From contig NC_083389.1 of NCBI RefSeq assembly GCF_031755915.1, positions 14,749,001 to 14,813,000 of the forward strand: a stretch of DNA of 64,000 bases, written 5' to 3'. Of this stretch, positions 1 to 10,565 are shown piece after piece. The notes beneath the pieces are model-generated. The model was not told the origin of the DNA and did no database searches. It saw only the letters and a list, made by a program, of their open reading frames with translations. The position numbers were made by a program, and so were the translations under genes. Positions within the stretch are counted from its first letter, which is position 1, and each line of letters starts with the position of its first letter. Source of the DNA: Ziziphus jujuba. Lineage: Eukaryota; Streptophyta; Magnoliopsida; Rosales; Rhamnaceae.

Positions 1-60
1 TTGCCCCCCACCCCTTTTTTTTTTGGTTTTTTTTTTTCACTGAAAAAAGACTTCGTGCGG

Positions 61-480
61 TACTTTAATTAGAATCCAAGACATATTAATTATGTATCAT
101 GCATACATCTTTTGATGTGTCTCATTTCTTCTTCTTTTTTTTTTAAATAAAAAAAAGAAATAAGTATATAACAATGATCAAGAATTAAGCCTTAGACTTT
201 TTTTTTTTTTTTACCTAATAAACATTTTTTCTTGCTTTTTAGTCCATAAAAGTATGAATTTAACACTATAATATTTTTTTGTTTGCCTCTTATGTATTTA
301 TTGTTTAACCTAACAAACTAGAGAAGCTGTCCGTCGGTAGCACTTTCTCATCAGTTGTGCATAATTTCTAAACGTTCATATTAATTTAAGGAGAAGTTGT
401 ACTTATTGAGGATAGCATTACCAGGAACTAGACCATGATTTTGAAGTTCAAATCTCTTATTTGCAGTATATATGCATTCC
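61..480 (+). repeat. Direct duplication, copy 1
   Basis: The sequence from about 61 to 480 recurs in the same order and orientation at 1147-1600. Shared landmarks include AATTAGAATCCAAGACA against ATTAGAATCTAGGACA, and AACTAGAGAAG followed by GTCCGT, then CTTTCTCATCA and a shared TTCAAAT end. Divergence of the order of 20-25 percent by eye suggests an old event. No coding content is apparent. Confidence 0.7.
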
Positions 481-1146
481 CAATGTAGAATTAAAATTTA
501 TTGACATGTCAAATATTGAACGTGATATATTAATTAATAATTAAATATAAAAATTTTAATTAAATAGTAATTTTTAACGTTTATTATATTATTAGATATT
601 TAATATGAGGTATAACTATATTTCAACAAATCAAAATTGATATATATAGTCATTATTTAATCCAACTATTTTTTTGTCCATGATCGTTTGGGAAAGCGTT
701 CCACTACATATAGCATGACGTTTGATGAATTCCTTCAACCAAATGAAATGCTTCTTTATGAATAAAAAATCACAAAAGTAAAAGAAAAAGATGTTCAACT
801 AAAATCTTACATTTTTTTTTTATATATGTTTATGGCTACGAATTACTTACAGTTTTTTTCTTTAAAAAAAAAATTGTTTTTTGTTTCATTATAATTTATG
901 GCCGATATTACATGAGTTTGAAAATTATAATATTTTTATAATGTTCATAAACTTAAACTTTTGTGTTTTAATTTTTTGATTCCATATAAAATTCCGCTTC
1001 ATGATATAATATATACAATACATGGGGTAAAAGTACATCGCGCTTTAGCTTTATCAACTTCTTTTCTTTTTTCTTCTTTCTTTTGTCCTAAAAGTTCTTA
1101 TCTAACACCAAATAAATATATTCCAATCCAAAATCATTTTCATGAA

Positions 1147-1305
1147 TAGTTTATTAGAATCTAGGACAGATTAATTATATATCGTGCATATATCCTGATG
1201 TGTCTAAGTAATTAACAATGATTAATAATTAAGCCTTCAGCCAAAAAAATAAAATAAAAAATAATGGTTAAGAATTAAGCCCTGACATTTTTTAAAATTT
1301 TTATT

Positions 1306-1344
<39 letters not shown>

Positions 1345-1600
1345 TTACGTGATAAACGATTTTTATTGCCTTTCAGTCCGTAAAGGCATGATCAACACTC
1401 TTCAAGAACCCCGAGCCTTATATATTTTACTTTTGAGCAAAATTTTGGCTAAAATTTAGCCAATATTAAACAACTAGAGAAGTGGTCCGTAGATTGCAAC
1501 TTTCTCATCAATTTTGCTTAATTTATAAATTTTTATATTACTTTAAGGAGTAGTTTGTTTTACTGAGGATAATACTGTTGGACAATGATTCTCAAGTTCA
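1147..1600 (+). repeat. Direct duplication, copy 2
   Basis: This is the partner of the segment at 61-480, offset by about 1.1 kb, in the same orientation. An ATT-repeat expansion (about 1316-1344) accounts for part of the length difference. Either a tandem duplication or two copies of one old element would explain it; no terminal repeats were found. Confidence 0.7.
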
Positions 1601-2795
1601 AATTTAAAATATATATATATATATGGTAACAATTTTCACATTAAGATCATCATGAAGAAATTTTTTTATCAGCCATTAAATTTTTTTAATGGTTAAAATT
1701 AAAAGATATATTTATTTTTAAATTTCTCTAAAGATTAAAATTGAGTATGCATTTGAGGTTTATATGGATATTAATACAGTTCACGTTATTCTCCTAGGAT
1801 TTTAGTATTTTAATAACCTTATATAAATTCAAAAACATTTTTAAATCTTAATTTTTAAAACAATTTAAAAATTAACAATCTATCAAAATATCCTAATAGG
1901 ATACGATAAAGTGATTCTATATATAGTTTTGTTCTATTGGGACATAGTTTCAACTGTTCAATTAGAATTTTAGTGTTAAATCATTAATTTAGGTACATCC
2001 TCATCATTTGACCAACAACACATTCCCACATTATGTTGAAAACAAATTCCTATCTACACGCTCATTCTACATATTCTTATATGCATTTAATCATTCTCTT
2101 ATCCAATAAATTTTTTTCCAGAATTGTTCATGGTGAACGTTTTCCTGCACACACAATTTTTTTGGAAATAGAAAAGCTATACATATTTATATATACACAT
2201 AACATAATGATAATGCATAAAACTATTTGCTTTCACAAATATTTGGTAGGATGCCTCTTTGCAGATAGTTTCAGTTATTTTTTTGAACAATAACCCTAAT
2301 ATGAATTCTTCACCACCAATGTTAAAAAAAAGGGGAAAAAATATCATCGACCCCTTTCAAGTTTGATAAAATTTTATTTACCTCTTGAGATTTCTAAAAT
2401 CATCATCCTCCCCCAACAATTAATTTATTTCATTAAATTTCACAGTTAAAGGTCAATTTGGTAAATTTATTTATATTTGATATAAAAACTGTAAAAAAAA
2501 TTATTGGATCACATTAATATTTGAAGTGTAATTTTGTTCTATGAAACAAAATATTGAAGTTTAAATTGCTTTGCATTTTTTCGAGTGAATATTTTATATA
2601 TGTTACTTCATTCATATTCATAATTAACAATATAACTAAGAATATTAGAATTTTCTACATTGGTGGAACTTGTATTTTTTATGTAAGGTAATACATTCAT
2701 AATTTGTGGCACACAATAATAAAAGTACAAAATATTAAATTGATAATTATTTTAATCAAAATGAGGGTAAAATAGATTATTACAATTCAAACCGA

Positions 2796-3043
2796 TCAAA
2801 ATAGGAAATTTTTAACATGTTCTAACACCTAAAGTGTAAGTGATGCATTTTCAAACCTTGGGGAGTGAATGATGTTTTACTAAATCTGAAGAAGGTGTAT
2901 GAAATTTTCCAAAACAGACTCTTACATTCAAAATAGGAAATTTTTTAAGATGTTAACACCTAGAGGGATAAGTGATTAAGTTTGTAAAACTTGGAGGGTG
3001 AACGATGTTTAACCAAACTTGTGGCAAATGTATGAAATTTTCC
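2796..3043 (+). repeat. Two-copy tandem repeat, about 115 bp units
   Basis: Unit 1 (2796-2910) and unit 2 (2928-3043) both start with CAAAATAGGAAATTTTT, pass through TAACACCTA and GTAAGTGAT/ATAAGTGAT, and end with GTATGAAATTTTCC. They are separated by about 17 bases. The region just upstream (2340-2470) has related phrases, so this may be the end of a decayed transposon, but no terminal inverted repeat was identified. Confidence 0.7.
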
Positions 3044-3952
3044 CCCCAAAAAATAAAAAAAAAATAAAAAAAAAATAAAAATAAGGCAGTGGTATATCCA
3101 CCAAGTCTTGCGGCCACATTCTATTCGAGTTTCTGAAGCTATATATGGATCTGGATCCTTTTTTTTTTTCTCTTTTGATCAGTAAGTTTACACCAAACCC
3201 AGTCCTCCAAGGTTAGCAACCAATCCAAGCCCATACTACGTTTTGGGACTTGGACTGGCTTGTGCTGGCTTTAAACTTGAGTTTGGCTAAAGTGGATCGC
3301 ATGGTTCTGTTTTATTCAACAACAATTTCTAAATACACAACAGCATCTGTGTATACCCATTTCCCCCACCCCCCAACCCCCACCCCCCCCCCCCCTCTTT
3401 AAATTTGACAGCCTCTGACTTTTATATAATATACAATATTTTGCATAAACAATGTATTGAGATACATTTAGAAACAGCTTAACTTTGCCTAATATGTAAT
3501 ATTTAAAATCCAAATTGGGAAAAAAATGCATATTTTGCACATAATAGTTTTATTAAACGAACGTTTATATAGTTAATTAATTTACAATATTCTACTTTTA
3601 CATTTTCACCAAAATAAATATTATACTTTTATATATAAACATGCACAGACACCTAAATTTGGAGTTTGTAAAAATAGATACCTGGAACCATTATATGGAT
3701 TTGAGCCGTAAAATAGATTCAGGATGATGTTCCATTGAATATTAGTAGTCTTTCGGTATGAGAAATTTGAGCAAAATAATTCAGATCATATTTATAAGAA
3801 ATAGGATCAAGCACAACTCCCTAGATGCTATTATCCATCCTTAATGAATGAAAAATAATAATAATAACTACTTAGAAATTTTAAATTGATTAATTTAATG
3901 TATATACAAATAGTGAATTATGTGTAATTAAAAAAAAAAAATTTGCATTATT
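3044..3952. other. Intergenic DNA downstream of the first small acidic gene
   Basis: No gene was seen. The stretch holds an A/T run around 3050-3090 and a C-rich tract at about 3363-3396 that makes the 74-codon minus-strand frame there look Gly-rich; that frame is an artefact of the C run. The 3' untranslated region of the minus-strand gene at 3953-4477 presumably falls in the right-hand part. Confidence 0.6.
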
Positions 3953-4477
3953 TTACTGGTGCATCTCTAAATCATACATTGCTTCTTCCCAGAAATCAGA
4001 TCCTCTCAAGGCAACTCCATGGATAAATCCATCCCCAATGGGCTCCACCCACCAATTATTCATTTCATCATCAGTTGGTGAGGACGCCACAAGATCATGA
4101 TCAACAATATCACAATGATCAAGTGGCAGTGTACAGCAATCCTGACCCCACATTAAGGATCCCACACTACTGCAAGTTTCATGATCATCATCATTATGAC
4201 TTTGATCATGATCCATCTGCAATTCAACATCCATAAAACTTGATCCAGCAGGCTCATGCTCAAGTGGTTTATTAATCTCTGCTTCAAGAGATTGGATTAA
4301 GCTTCTTAGCCTTTCATTGTCAGAGCAATCTTCTACTCCTGCTTGTGAATCTTCAAACAAAGATGCTCTAAGTGCATTGACCATTTCCAACATTTCCATT
4401 CCTGATCCCAGTTGATTATCATGATCATCATCTTCCATAATGCATGACCAGCTTAATTCATCTATTGAGGAAGCCAT
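3953..4477 (-). CDS. Small acidic plant protein with SLEAEIN motif (uncharacterised)
   Basis: A 174-residue acidic protein without signal peptide or membrane segment. Residues 53-69 read DNERLRSLIQSLEAEIN, a short amphipathic helix. Near the C terminus are SSPTDDEMNNWWVEPIGD and a final WEEAMYDLE patch. The middle is rich in Asp, His and Ser and looks disordered. The second minus-strand gene at 8165-8677 has the same layout, with a near-identical core helix and W-EP-GD block, so both are real paralogs. The first ATG was chosen because it aligns with the paralog's MASL start and has a TATA box about 118 bases upstream. Acidic composition with a short helix would suit a regulatory or adaptor role, but I do not recognise a characterised family and assign no function. 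No intron is needed. Confidence 0.85.
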   Translation of the reverse strand: MASSIDELSWSCIMEDDDHDNQLGSGMEMLEMVNALRASLFEDSQAGVEDCSDNERLRSLIQSLEAEINKPLEHEPAGSSFMDVELQMDHDQSHNDDDHETCSSVGSLMWGQDCCTLPLDHCDIVDHDLVASSPTDDEMNNWWVEPIGDGFIHGVALRGSDFWEEAMYDLEMHQ

Positions 4478-4594
4478 TTTTAGAAATAAGGAAGAGATTT
4501 TGTTAAAGATGGCAAAGAAAGCAAAAAGTATACTAACTTGTAGAAGAATATAGAAAGGAATTAGAGATGAGCTAGCCAGATGGACTGGTTAGGG

Positions 4595-4603
4595 TTTATA
4601 TAG
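4595..4603 (-). promoter_or_regulatory. TATA box of the gene at 3953-4477
   Basis: On the minus strand this reads CTATATAAA, a textbook plant TATA box, about 118 bases upstream of the start codon. Further upstream, 4660-4680 holds a palindromic E-box-like run (ATGTGCACATGTGCAC). Two copies of GGACCCGTTGGAC flank a poly-A at about 4764 and 4809. Confidence 0.7.
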
Positions 4604-5758
4604 AGCATGAATATTGATTGATATGATCAATTTTTGAATATGGACCACGTATGCCAATCATGTGCACATGTGCACGAGGAACTTGGACAATTATGTATAC
4701 AGATAAGCATGCATAATAATATCATGTATTATTGTTTGTTTTTAATAATATAAGCACATGTAAGGACCCGTTGGACATGTATTAAAAAAAAAAAAAAAAA
4801 TAATGTATGGACCCGTTGGACCAAGCAGGAAGATATATAAAATAATATTGTATATTACAAGATCCAAAAAAGATGGGTAGGAGTAGAACATAGATAAAGC
4901 AAAGCAGACAATATTGTCTTCCATAAGAGTGAACATTCAGAAAACAACAAAGCCAAAGAGGATAATCAGTCTACTGACTACTCTTACCATGTCCTTTGCT
5001 CTGGTTGGCTCTCTCTGTACAACCATGTGTTTGATAATGTGTTTGCCGTCGGTGGATGTTGCTTGTTCATCTAAACAAGAGATTTCAATTTAATTAATAT
5101 AATAATAATAAAAGAAATGAAATTTTTAAGTTGATTTTTGATCTTTTTGCATAGTGAAGTGCTATTGATGTCAGAAAACAATAGAAGCTACATTATTGGT
5201 TATAACATGGATTCATATGCATCTGGCATGTACATATGAATTAGGATATGATACAAAGAATCTGGAAGGTGGGAAGAATGGGATACGAACTTTCCCATGA
5301 TATTGAGTATACCAAATTTCAAGATAAAAAATAATAAATAAATAGGGTTTTCCAATAATTTTACTTTCACCGCCCTCATTTGACTCTCCCTCGTAAAGAA
5401 ATTAAATTGGAAATGAGCAAATGATGATAAGATTTTGATATCCACTTTATGGAAATTAATCTACCTAAAGGTTATTATTTGCCCGACTAAATTTTAAATT
5501 TTAAATTATAAATTATTAATTACGACATCTTAGCATTTAACACATAACCACAAACATATATACATTTCTTCTTTTGTTTTTTTTTTTTTTCTCTCATATT
5601 TATTTAATTAGGCTATGTTTTGGAGTTTATAAAAACTTGGGAAATAAAAAATGGACGGAGGAGAAAGCGAAAAAAAAAAATTTAGGAGGAAAAAAAATAT
5701 ATTTGAGTGCTTAGAATTATTAAGAAAGGAAAATAAAAGATGTTAGAAGGATATTACT
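4604..5758. other. Promoter-side intergenic DNA between small acidic gene 1 and the TRIM cluster
   Basis: No gene was seen. It holds the distal promoter of the minus-strand gene and AT-rich DNA. The 64- and 81-codon minus frames here show no homology signal or composition that would support a gene. Confidence 0.6.
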
Positions 5759-5923
5759 TGTGAAGTTCCACATCGGTTGGAAAGGGGAACGAAATGCTCT
5801 ATATAAGTGGGTGTAGATACATTTCCCTTGCGAGGCCTTTTAAAATCTTAAGGGTTGAATTGTAAGAGGATTCCCCAGATCCAAAGATAACAATATCGCA
5901 TGCGGATGGTCTAGGCCATCACA
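5759..5923 (+). repeat. TRIM LTR, left-most full copy
   Basis: A 165-bp LTR running from TGTGAAGTTCC to CCATCACA with TG..CA ends, containing CTATATAAG as a likely TATA element near 5800. The primer-binding site follows two bases later. Confidence 0.75.
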
Positions 5924-5925
5924 GA

Positions 5926-5938
5926 TGGTATCAGAGCC
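5926..5938 (+). other. TRIM primer-binding site (initiator Met tRNA)
   Basis: TGGTATCAGAGCC matches the complement of the 3' end of plant initiator methionine tRNA, the usual primer site of plant LTR elements. It sits two bases after the LTR end. About 50 bases later a purine tract (AAGGAGGGAGGAT) meets the next LTR at 5990. Confidence 0.8.
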
Positions 5939-6792
5939 AGACCCAGATTGGTGTGCCAGCAAGGACGCTAGACCCCAAGGAGGGAGGATTATGAAGTCCC
6001 ACATCGGTTGGAAAGGGGAACAAAACACTCCATATAAGTGTTGGGGGGGGGGGGGGGATTGTGAAGTTCCACATTGGTTGGAAAGGGGAACAAAACACTC
6101 CATATAAGTGGGTGTGGATACTTTTCCCTTGGGAGGCCTTTTAAAACCTTGAGGGCTGGGTTGTAAAAGGATTGTCCAAACCCAAAAAGGATAATATCGC
6201 ATGCGAATGGTCTGGGCTATGGGTTGTAAAAGGATTCCTCAGACTAAAAAAGGACAATATCGCATGTGGGTGGTCTGGGCTGTCACATTACTGCAACGGA
6301 TTGTAACGTCTAAGGGGAGGATTGTGAAGTCCCACATCGGTTGGAAATGGGAACAAAACACTCCATATAAGTTGAGGGGGGGAGGAGGAGGATTGTGAAG
6401 TTTCACATCGGTTGGAAAGGGAATAAAACACTCCATATAAGTGGGTGTGGAACAAAACACGGCTATGGGTTGTAAAAGGATTCCTCAGACCAAAAAAGGA
6501 CAATATCATATGCGGGTGGTCTGGGTTGTCACATTACTGCAACGGGTTGTAACGTCTAAGGGGAGGATTGTGAAGTCCTACATCGGTTGGAAAAAGGAAC
6601 AAAACACTCCATATAAGTTGGGGGGGGGGGGGGAGGATTATGAAGTTTCACATCGGTTGGAAAGGAAAACAAAACACTCTATATAAGTGGGTGTGGAACA
6701 AAACACTCCATATAAGTTTGGGCGTGGGGGGGAGGGGGGGGGGGGGGAGGAAGATTGTGAAGTTCCACATCGGTTGGAAAGGAAAACAAAAT

Positions 6793-7225
6793 TGTAACAT
6801 CCCACATCGGTTGGAGAGGGGCACGAAGCGGTCTTTATAAGGCTGTGAATATCTCTCCCTTCAAGACGCGTTCCTGGGAGGGAAAGTAAAACCGTGAGGG
6901 GGGCCATGGCCTGGAATACCCCAAAGCGGACAATATCTTGATTGGGGCAAAGAGGACAATATTTTGATGCGGGTAGTACTGGATTGTTACAGTGGTATCA
7001 GAGCCGGACCCGGAGGGGGAAGGATTGTAACATCCCACATCGGTTGGAGAGAGGCACGAAGCTGTCTTTATAAGGCTATGAATACCTCTCCCTTTAAGAC
7101 GCGTTCCTGGGAGGGAAAGTAAAACCGTAAGGGGAGGCTACGGCCTGGAATATCCCAAAGCGAACAATATCTTGATTGGGCCAAAGAGGACAATATCTTG
7201 ATGCGGGTGGTACTGGACTGTTACA
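6793..7225 (+). mobile_element. Complete second-type TRIM nested in the cluster
   Basis: A distinct TRIM with 199- and 200-bp LTRs (6793-6991 and 7026-7225) runs from TGTAACATCCCACATCGG to GTTACA. The primer-binding site TGGTATCAGAGCC is at 6993-7005 and a G-rich purine tract precedes the second LTR. It interrupts an LTR of the first type: the host phrase reading ACAAAACACTCCATATAAG elsewhere is split here. AAAT occurs on both flanks (6789-6792 and 7226-7229), consistent with a 4-5 bp target duplication. The two LTRs are close in sequence, so this is a fairly recent layer in the pile. Confidence 0.85.
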
Positions 7226-7455
7226 AAATACTCCATATAAGTGGATGTGGAACAAAACACTCCATATAAGTTGGGGGGGATTGTGAAGTTCCACATCGGT
7301 TACAAAGGGAAAAAAACACTCCATATAAGTGAGTGTGGATACCTTTCCCTTGCGAGACCTTTTAAAACCTTGAGGACTAGGTTGTAAAAGGATTCCTCAG
7401 ACCCAAAAAGGACAATATCGTATTGCATGCGGATGGTTTGGGCTGTCACATTACT

Positions 7456-8164
7456 GCAACGGGTTTTAATGTCCAATTGCATTGATGTATAATTAAATTA
7501 CTAACTAAACAGAGAGACAGAATAAATAGATATTAATGAATTAATAATCTATTGGTTTTATATTCAAGGCAAAATCAAATAGAAGACCATAACAATTAGC
7601 AAGTAGAAAGAAGTGTCTGTACACGCCCTTTCAAGTCCAAATACTTCCATGATATTCTATGTTTTAAATTTTACACCTTAGTTCATGAAGTTTTTATTTC
7701 TTATTTTTTGGTATCTTAGGTACGGAATCTTGAATTTCATAAACAATACAACTATAATTCATAGCTTTTTATTGTTCTTGTTTTTGTTTTTTTTCTTTTA
7801 CACATGTTTGCATACCTTGAAAATCTGCAGGTTGAAAGTCGTCTCTCATAATAATGCTAACTAATTTTCTTTTCATATATATGTATATATATATATATAT
7901 ATATACACAAAACATCTCTAAATGGTTAAAACTAAATACTAAGGGTCATCTTGGATTTTTGGATTTTAATTGCACTTTTATGAAGTTCTTAGATTGTGAG
8001 ATAATAACAAAATAAAATTCAGAGACTTAAGTAAATATGTAATTGAAATATTTATATAAAATGAGAAATTAAGGTGCATTTTTCCATTATATTGTAAGTT
8101 TTTTTTTTTTTTTTTTTGGGGGGGGTTAATATTTAAAATGAACATTGGGGCGATGACTCATACA
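7456..8164. other. AT-rich intergenic DNA
   Basis: No gene was seen. It contains a (TA)n tract at about 7878-7905 and a poly-T/poly-G block at 8100-8126 just before the 3' end of the minus-strand gene at 8165. Confidence 0.6.
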
Positions 8165-8677
8165 TCACTGAATCATATAAGTGGTTTCTTGCCACAAGGA
8201 GCTATACCCTTGCTCTTCTAAATCTAGGGCAACTCCATAGTTGTAAACATCATGAGAATAATCATTCACTAGTACTCCTCCATATCCATTCATTATGCTA
8301 TGCATCTCATCTCCATAGGGCTCCATGTACCAATTCATGTCCTCGCTTGGTGAGCAAGGCACTGCATCCAAATCAACCCTTCCAGTAATCTCAAGATCAT
8401 CAATGGACACCGAGAAATCTCGGTCGCTGCTCTCCATGTTTGAATCATGACCGTCCATCGTAGTACCAGTGGTACTATTGCTGGAGGAATTGATCTCTGC
8501 CTCTAGAGATTGGATCACACTGTTTAATCTTTCATCGTCACGCTCCTCGTCTTGTAACTCTTCTAGGAAGGACATTAGAAAGGCACCGTTGATTTCGGAG
8601 ACTTTGAATCCTTCCAAGCCGTGATCATCACCGTTGATATTGCATGTGTAGCTTTCAGATAGAAGAAGAGAGGCCAT
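8165..8677 (-). CDS. Small acidic plant protein with SLEAEIN motif, paralog 2
   Basis: A 170-residue acidic protein starting MASLLLSESYTC. The open frame extends 67 codons further upstream, but that extension is Phe/Leu-rich, overlaps the expected leader and TATA region, and has no counterpart in the paralog, so the internal ATG at 8675-8677 is the better start. Key blocks are DDERLNSVIQSLEAEIN (about residues 47-63) and SPSEDMNWYMEPYGDEM, both matching the gene at 3953-4477, plus a C-terminal YGVALDLEEQGYSSLW. Length and order of motifs match the paralog; the linker is Ser/Thr-rich here and His/Asp-rich there. Cytosolic or nuclear by absence of targeting signals. The function is not recognised. 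Confidence 0.85.
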   Translation of the reverse strand: MASLLLSESYTCNINGDDHGLEGFKVSEINGAFLMSFLEELQDEERDDERLNSVIQSLEAEINSSSNSTTGTTMDGHDSNMESSDRDFSVSIDDLEITGRVDLDAVPCSPSEDMNWYMEPYGDEMHSIMNGYGGVLVNDYSHDVYNYGVALDLEEQGYSSLWQETTYMIQ

Positions 8678-8816
8678 TGGAATAAAAGTGATGAAGAATA
8701 AGAGAGAAAAGAGAGTGATTTTAAGAGAATGCAAAAAGCAAGTGAGCCGAAAAAAAAAAGAAAAGAAAGAAATTACCCTTTGAATGATATGTTTCTCAAG
8801 GACTATCTCAAAGGTC

Positions 8817-8825
8817 TTTAAATAG
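8817..8825 (-). promoter_or_regulatory. TATA box of the gene at 8165-8677
   Basis: The minus strand reads CTATTTAAA about 140 bases upstream of the chosen start codon, the same spacing class as in the paralog. This supports the internal ATG at 8677 over the upstream one at 8878, which would lie upstream of the TATA box. Confidence 0.6.
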
Positions 8826-10507
8826 AGATGCAAACAAAAGAGACTAGTGAATTGGCCACAAATAAGGGACCGACGCAATGTGCTCCAAAAACATTAAAAT
8901 AATTAATAAAAATAACTTATATGATATTTAAATTATATACATGTACACGTACTAATTTGATGAGTACATTGGACCACTTGGAGTGTTCAAAGTTGAAGGA
9001 GGCATTAATAAAGAAATGTCACATTGTCTAAATGTTGTTGGACGAGATATTGGGGGGGGAGTGGACTGAATTTTCCAGCTTTGAAAGGCATGGAATAATA
9101 ATATATGGCCAAAAGGAGATACGGCAGACAATATCTTTCACCAAATTAATGAACATCAGTAGGAATCAAGCAAAGGGTCTTAGCTGCTGTGTTGGACATG
9201 TACTTGGGGGGGTCCCCTTTTCGTTTATATTATTTTTTAAACACCACCCAATAAAGTTATAATTTTTTTGTTGAGAGAGGGATTTTAGTTATTATTGTTT
9301 AAAATTTTCTATTACTTCAATTATGTAATCAAATTTTATTATTTAAAATATATATATATATATATATATAGATAGATATTAAGCTTAATTTAAGAATTTA
9401 TTTGAGTTAAGGATGACATTATTTAAAAAAAAAAAAAAGGAGAAAAAGAAAATTGCAAGACAACAATGATATTAACATAAAACTTGGAGCAGAACTTTTA
9501 TGGTGGATGCATGCTTTTTCTTTTTCCCTTTTTTTTTTTTTTTTTTAATGGTGATAAGCTAAAGTTTTAGTTAACAACAAATTAGTTTAATTTAATTTGA
9601 GCCACAAAAATTACAACGCATAGATACATACGCCATATAAGATGACATTGTTTATTTAGTTGCATTGGTCTCATTTACTTTAATTTATGAGCATCAATAA
9701 TTTTTCAACAGCTAGCCATCATGTAGATATTTATATTCATATATTCCTTAGTACATATATACAACCAAAATTATAAAGTAGAATATATAAGTGTACAATA
9801 TGCATATCATTGCTCATTTTTATATTAAGTCAATCATAATAATAAAAACTGATAATCTTGGAAAAAATGATTTTTAATTAAATAAAATGGACAAGTCAAA
9901 AAGCTTTCCTAATAATGCAGGATAAAATTTTATTAAGTTAGTGTTTTCATTAATCGACTAGCAAATGAAGAATATGATAGGTGGGAGTTGAATATATGCT
10001 ACATGAAGATATGCATCTAAAAGTCACATGTTGATGCCAGGGGATGAGAGAAGATATGCTGATTTGGTTATAAATATTATATAACAGAGACGAGTGCGAT
10101 ACAAGTTGTCTCCCAAATTTTATTAATAATAAAAATATTATTATTATATTTGATAGAAGTAAATAATCAATTTACTAGGGACCAGGGGGTTTGGTTTGAT
10201 GCACACATGATATATATGCCTTCACCCACTAACATATTTGGAATTTGGTGGGGTTTTGGATTCAGATTTTCAGATCTCAATTTTGCCTTTCAAATAGACA
10301 AATATTAATGGATGGCCATTAATTAATCATCTTCCATGTGAAATTGCCCCAAACTCTTCACTCCTTTCGGCTCCATCTCTGGCTGGCATTATATATAGTT
10401 TATAATGTTATAATTGTTAATCCCTTTAATTCATCAATAAAAAAAAAAATTAAATAAAACACATAATTAATCTTAGTGCATGCCACTCAACGTTTACATT
10501 GAGTATG

Positions 10508-10565
<58 letters not shown>

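Larger units (their letters stand above)
1..2795. other. AT-rich intergenic DNA, no gene seen
   Basis: No reading frame here has recognisable protein features. The stretch holds poly-T and poly-A runs, an ATT trinucleotide run near 1316-1344 and a short (TA)n near 1610-1624. It also contains the direct duplication listed separately. The 62- and 86-codon frames at 961 and 2033 are low-complexity and AT-driven. Confidence 0.7.
5759..7455 (+). mobile_element. Nested/tandem cluster of TRIM retrotransposons
   Basis: At least seven full or partial copies of an LTR beginning TGTGAAGTYCCACATCGG lie head to tail, starting near 5759, 5990, 6060, 6323, 6399, 6567, 6640, 6757 and 7281. Complete copies end in GGGCTGTCACA. 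Between LTRs lie very short internal segments with either a primer-binding site (TGGTATCAGAGCC) or a purine tract (AAGGGGAGGAT), and no coding region. This is the build of terminal-repeat retrotransposons in miniature. Several LTR copies are cut after about 60 bases at CATATAAGT and run through a G tract straight into the next purine tract. TTACT lies immediately outside both outer ends (5754-5758 and 7451-7455). The short frames in this stretch are not genes. Confidence 0.85.

Noticed and set aside
6201..7482. Numerous 60-90 codon frames on both strands
   Set aside because: They are readings of TRIM LTR copies, repeating the same phrases in different frames.
8678..8878. Upstream extension of the small acidic gene to an ATG at 8878
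   Set aside because: The extra 67 residues are Phe/Leu-rich, absent in the paralog, and would start upstream of the TATA box.
9032..9262. 76-codon plus-strand frame without low complexity
   Set aside because: It looks more protein-like than most, but has no paralog in the window, no motif I recognise and no promoter signal. It is left out for lack of support.
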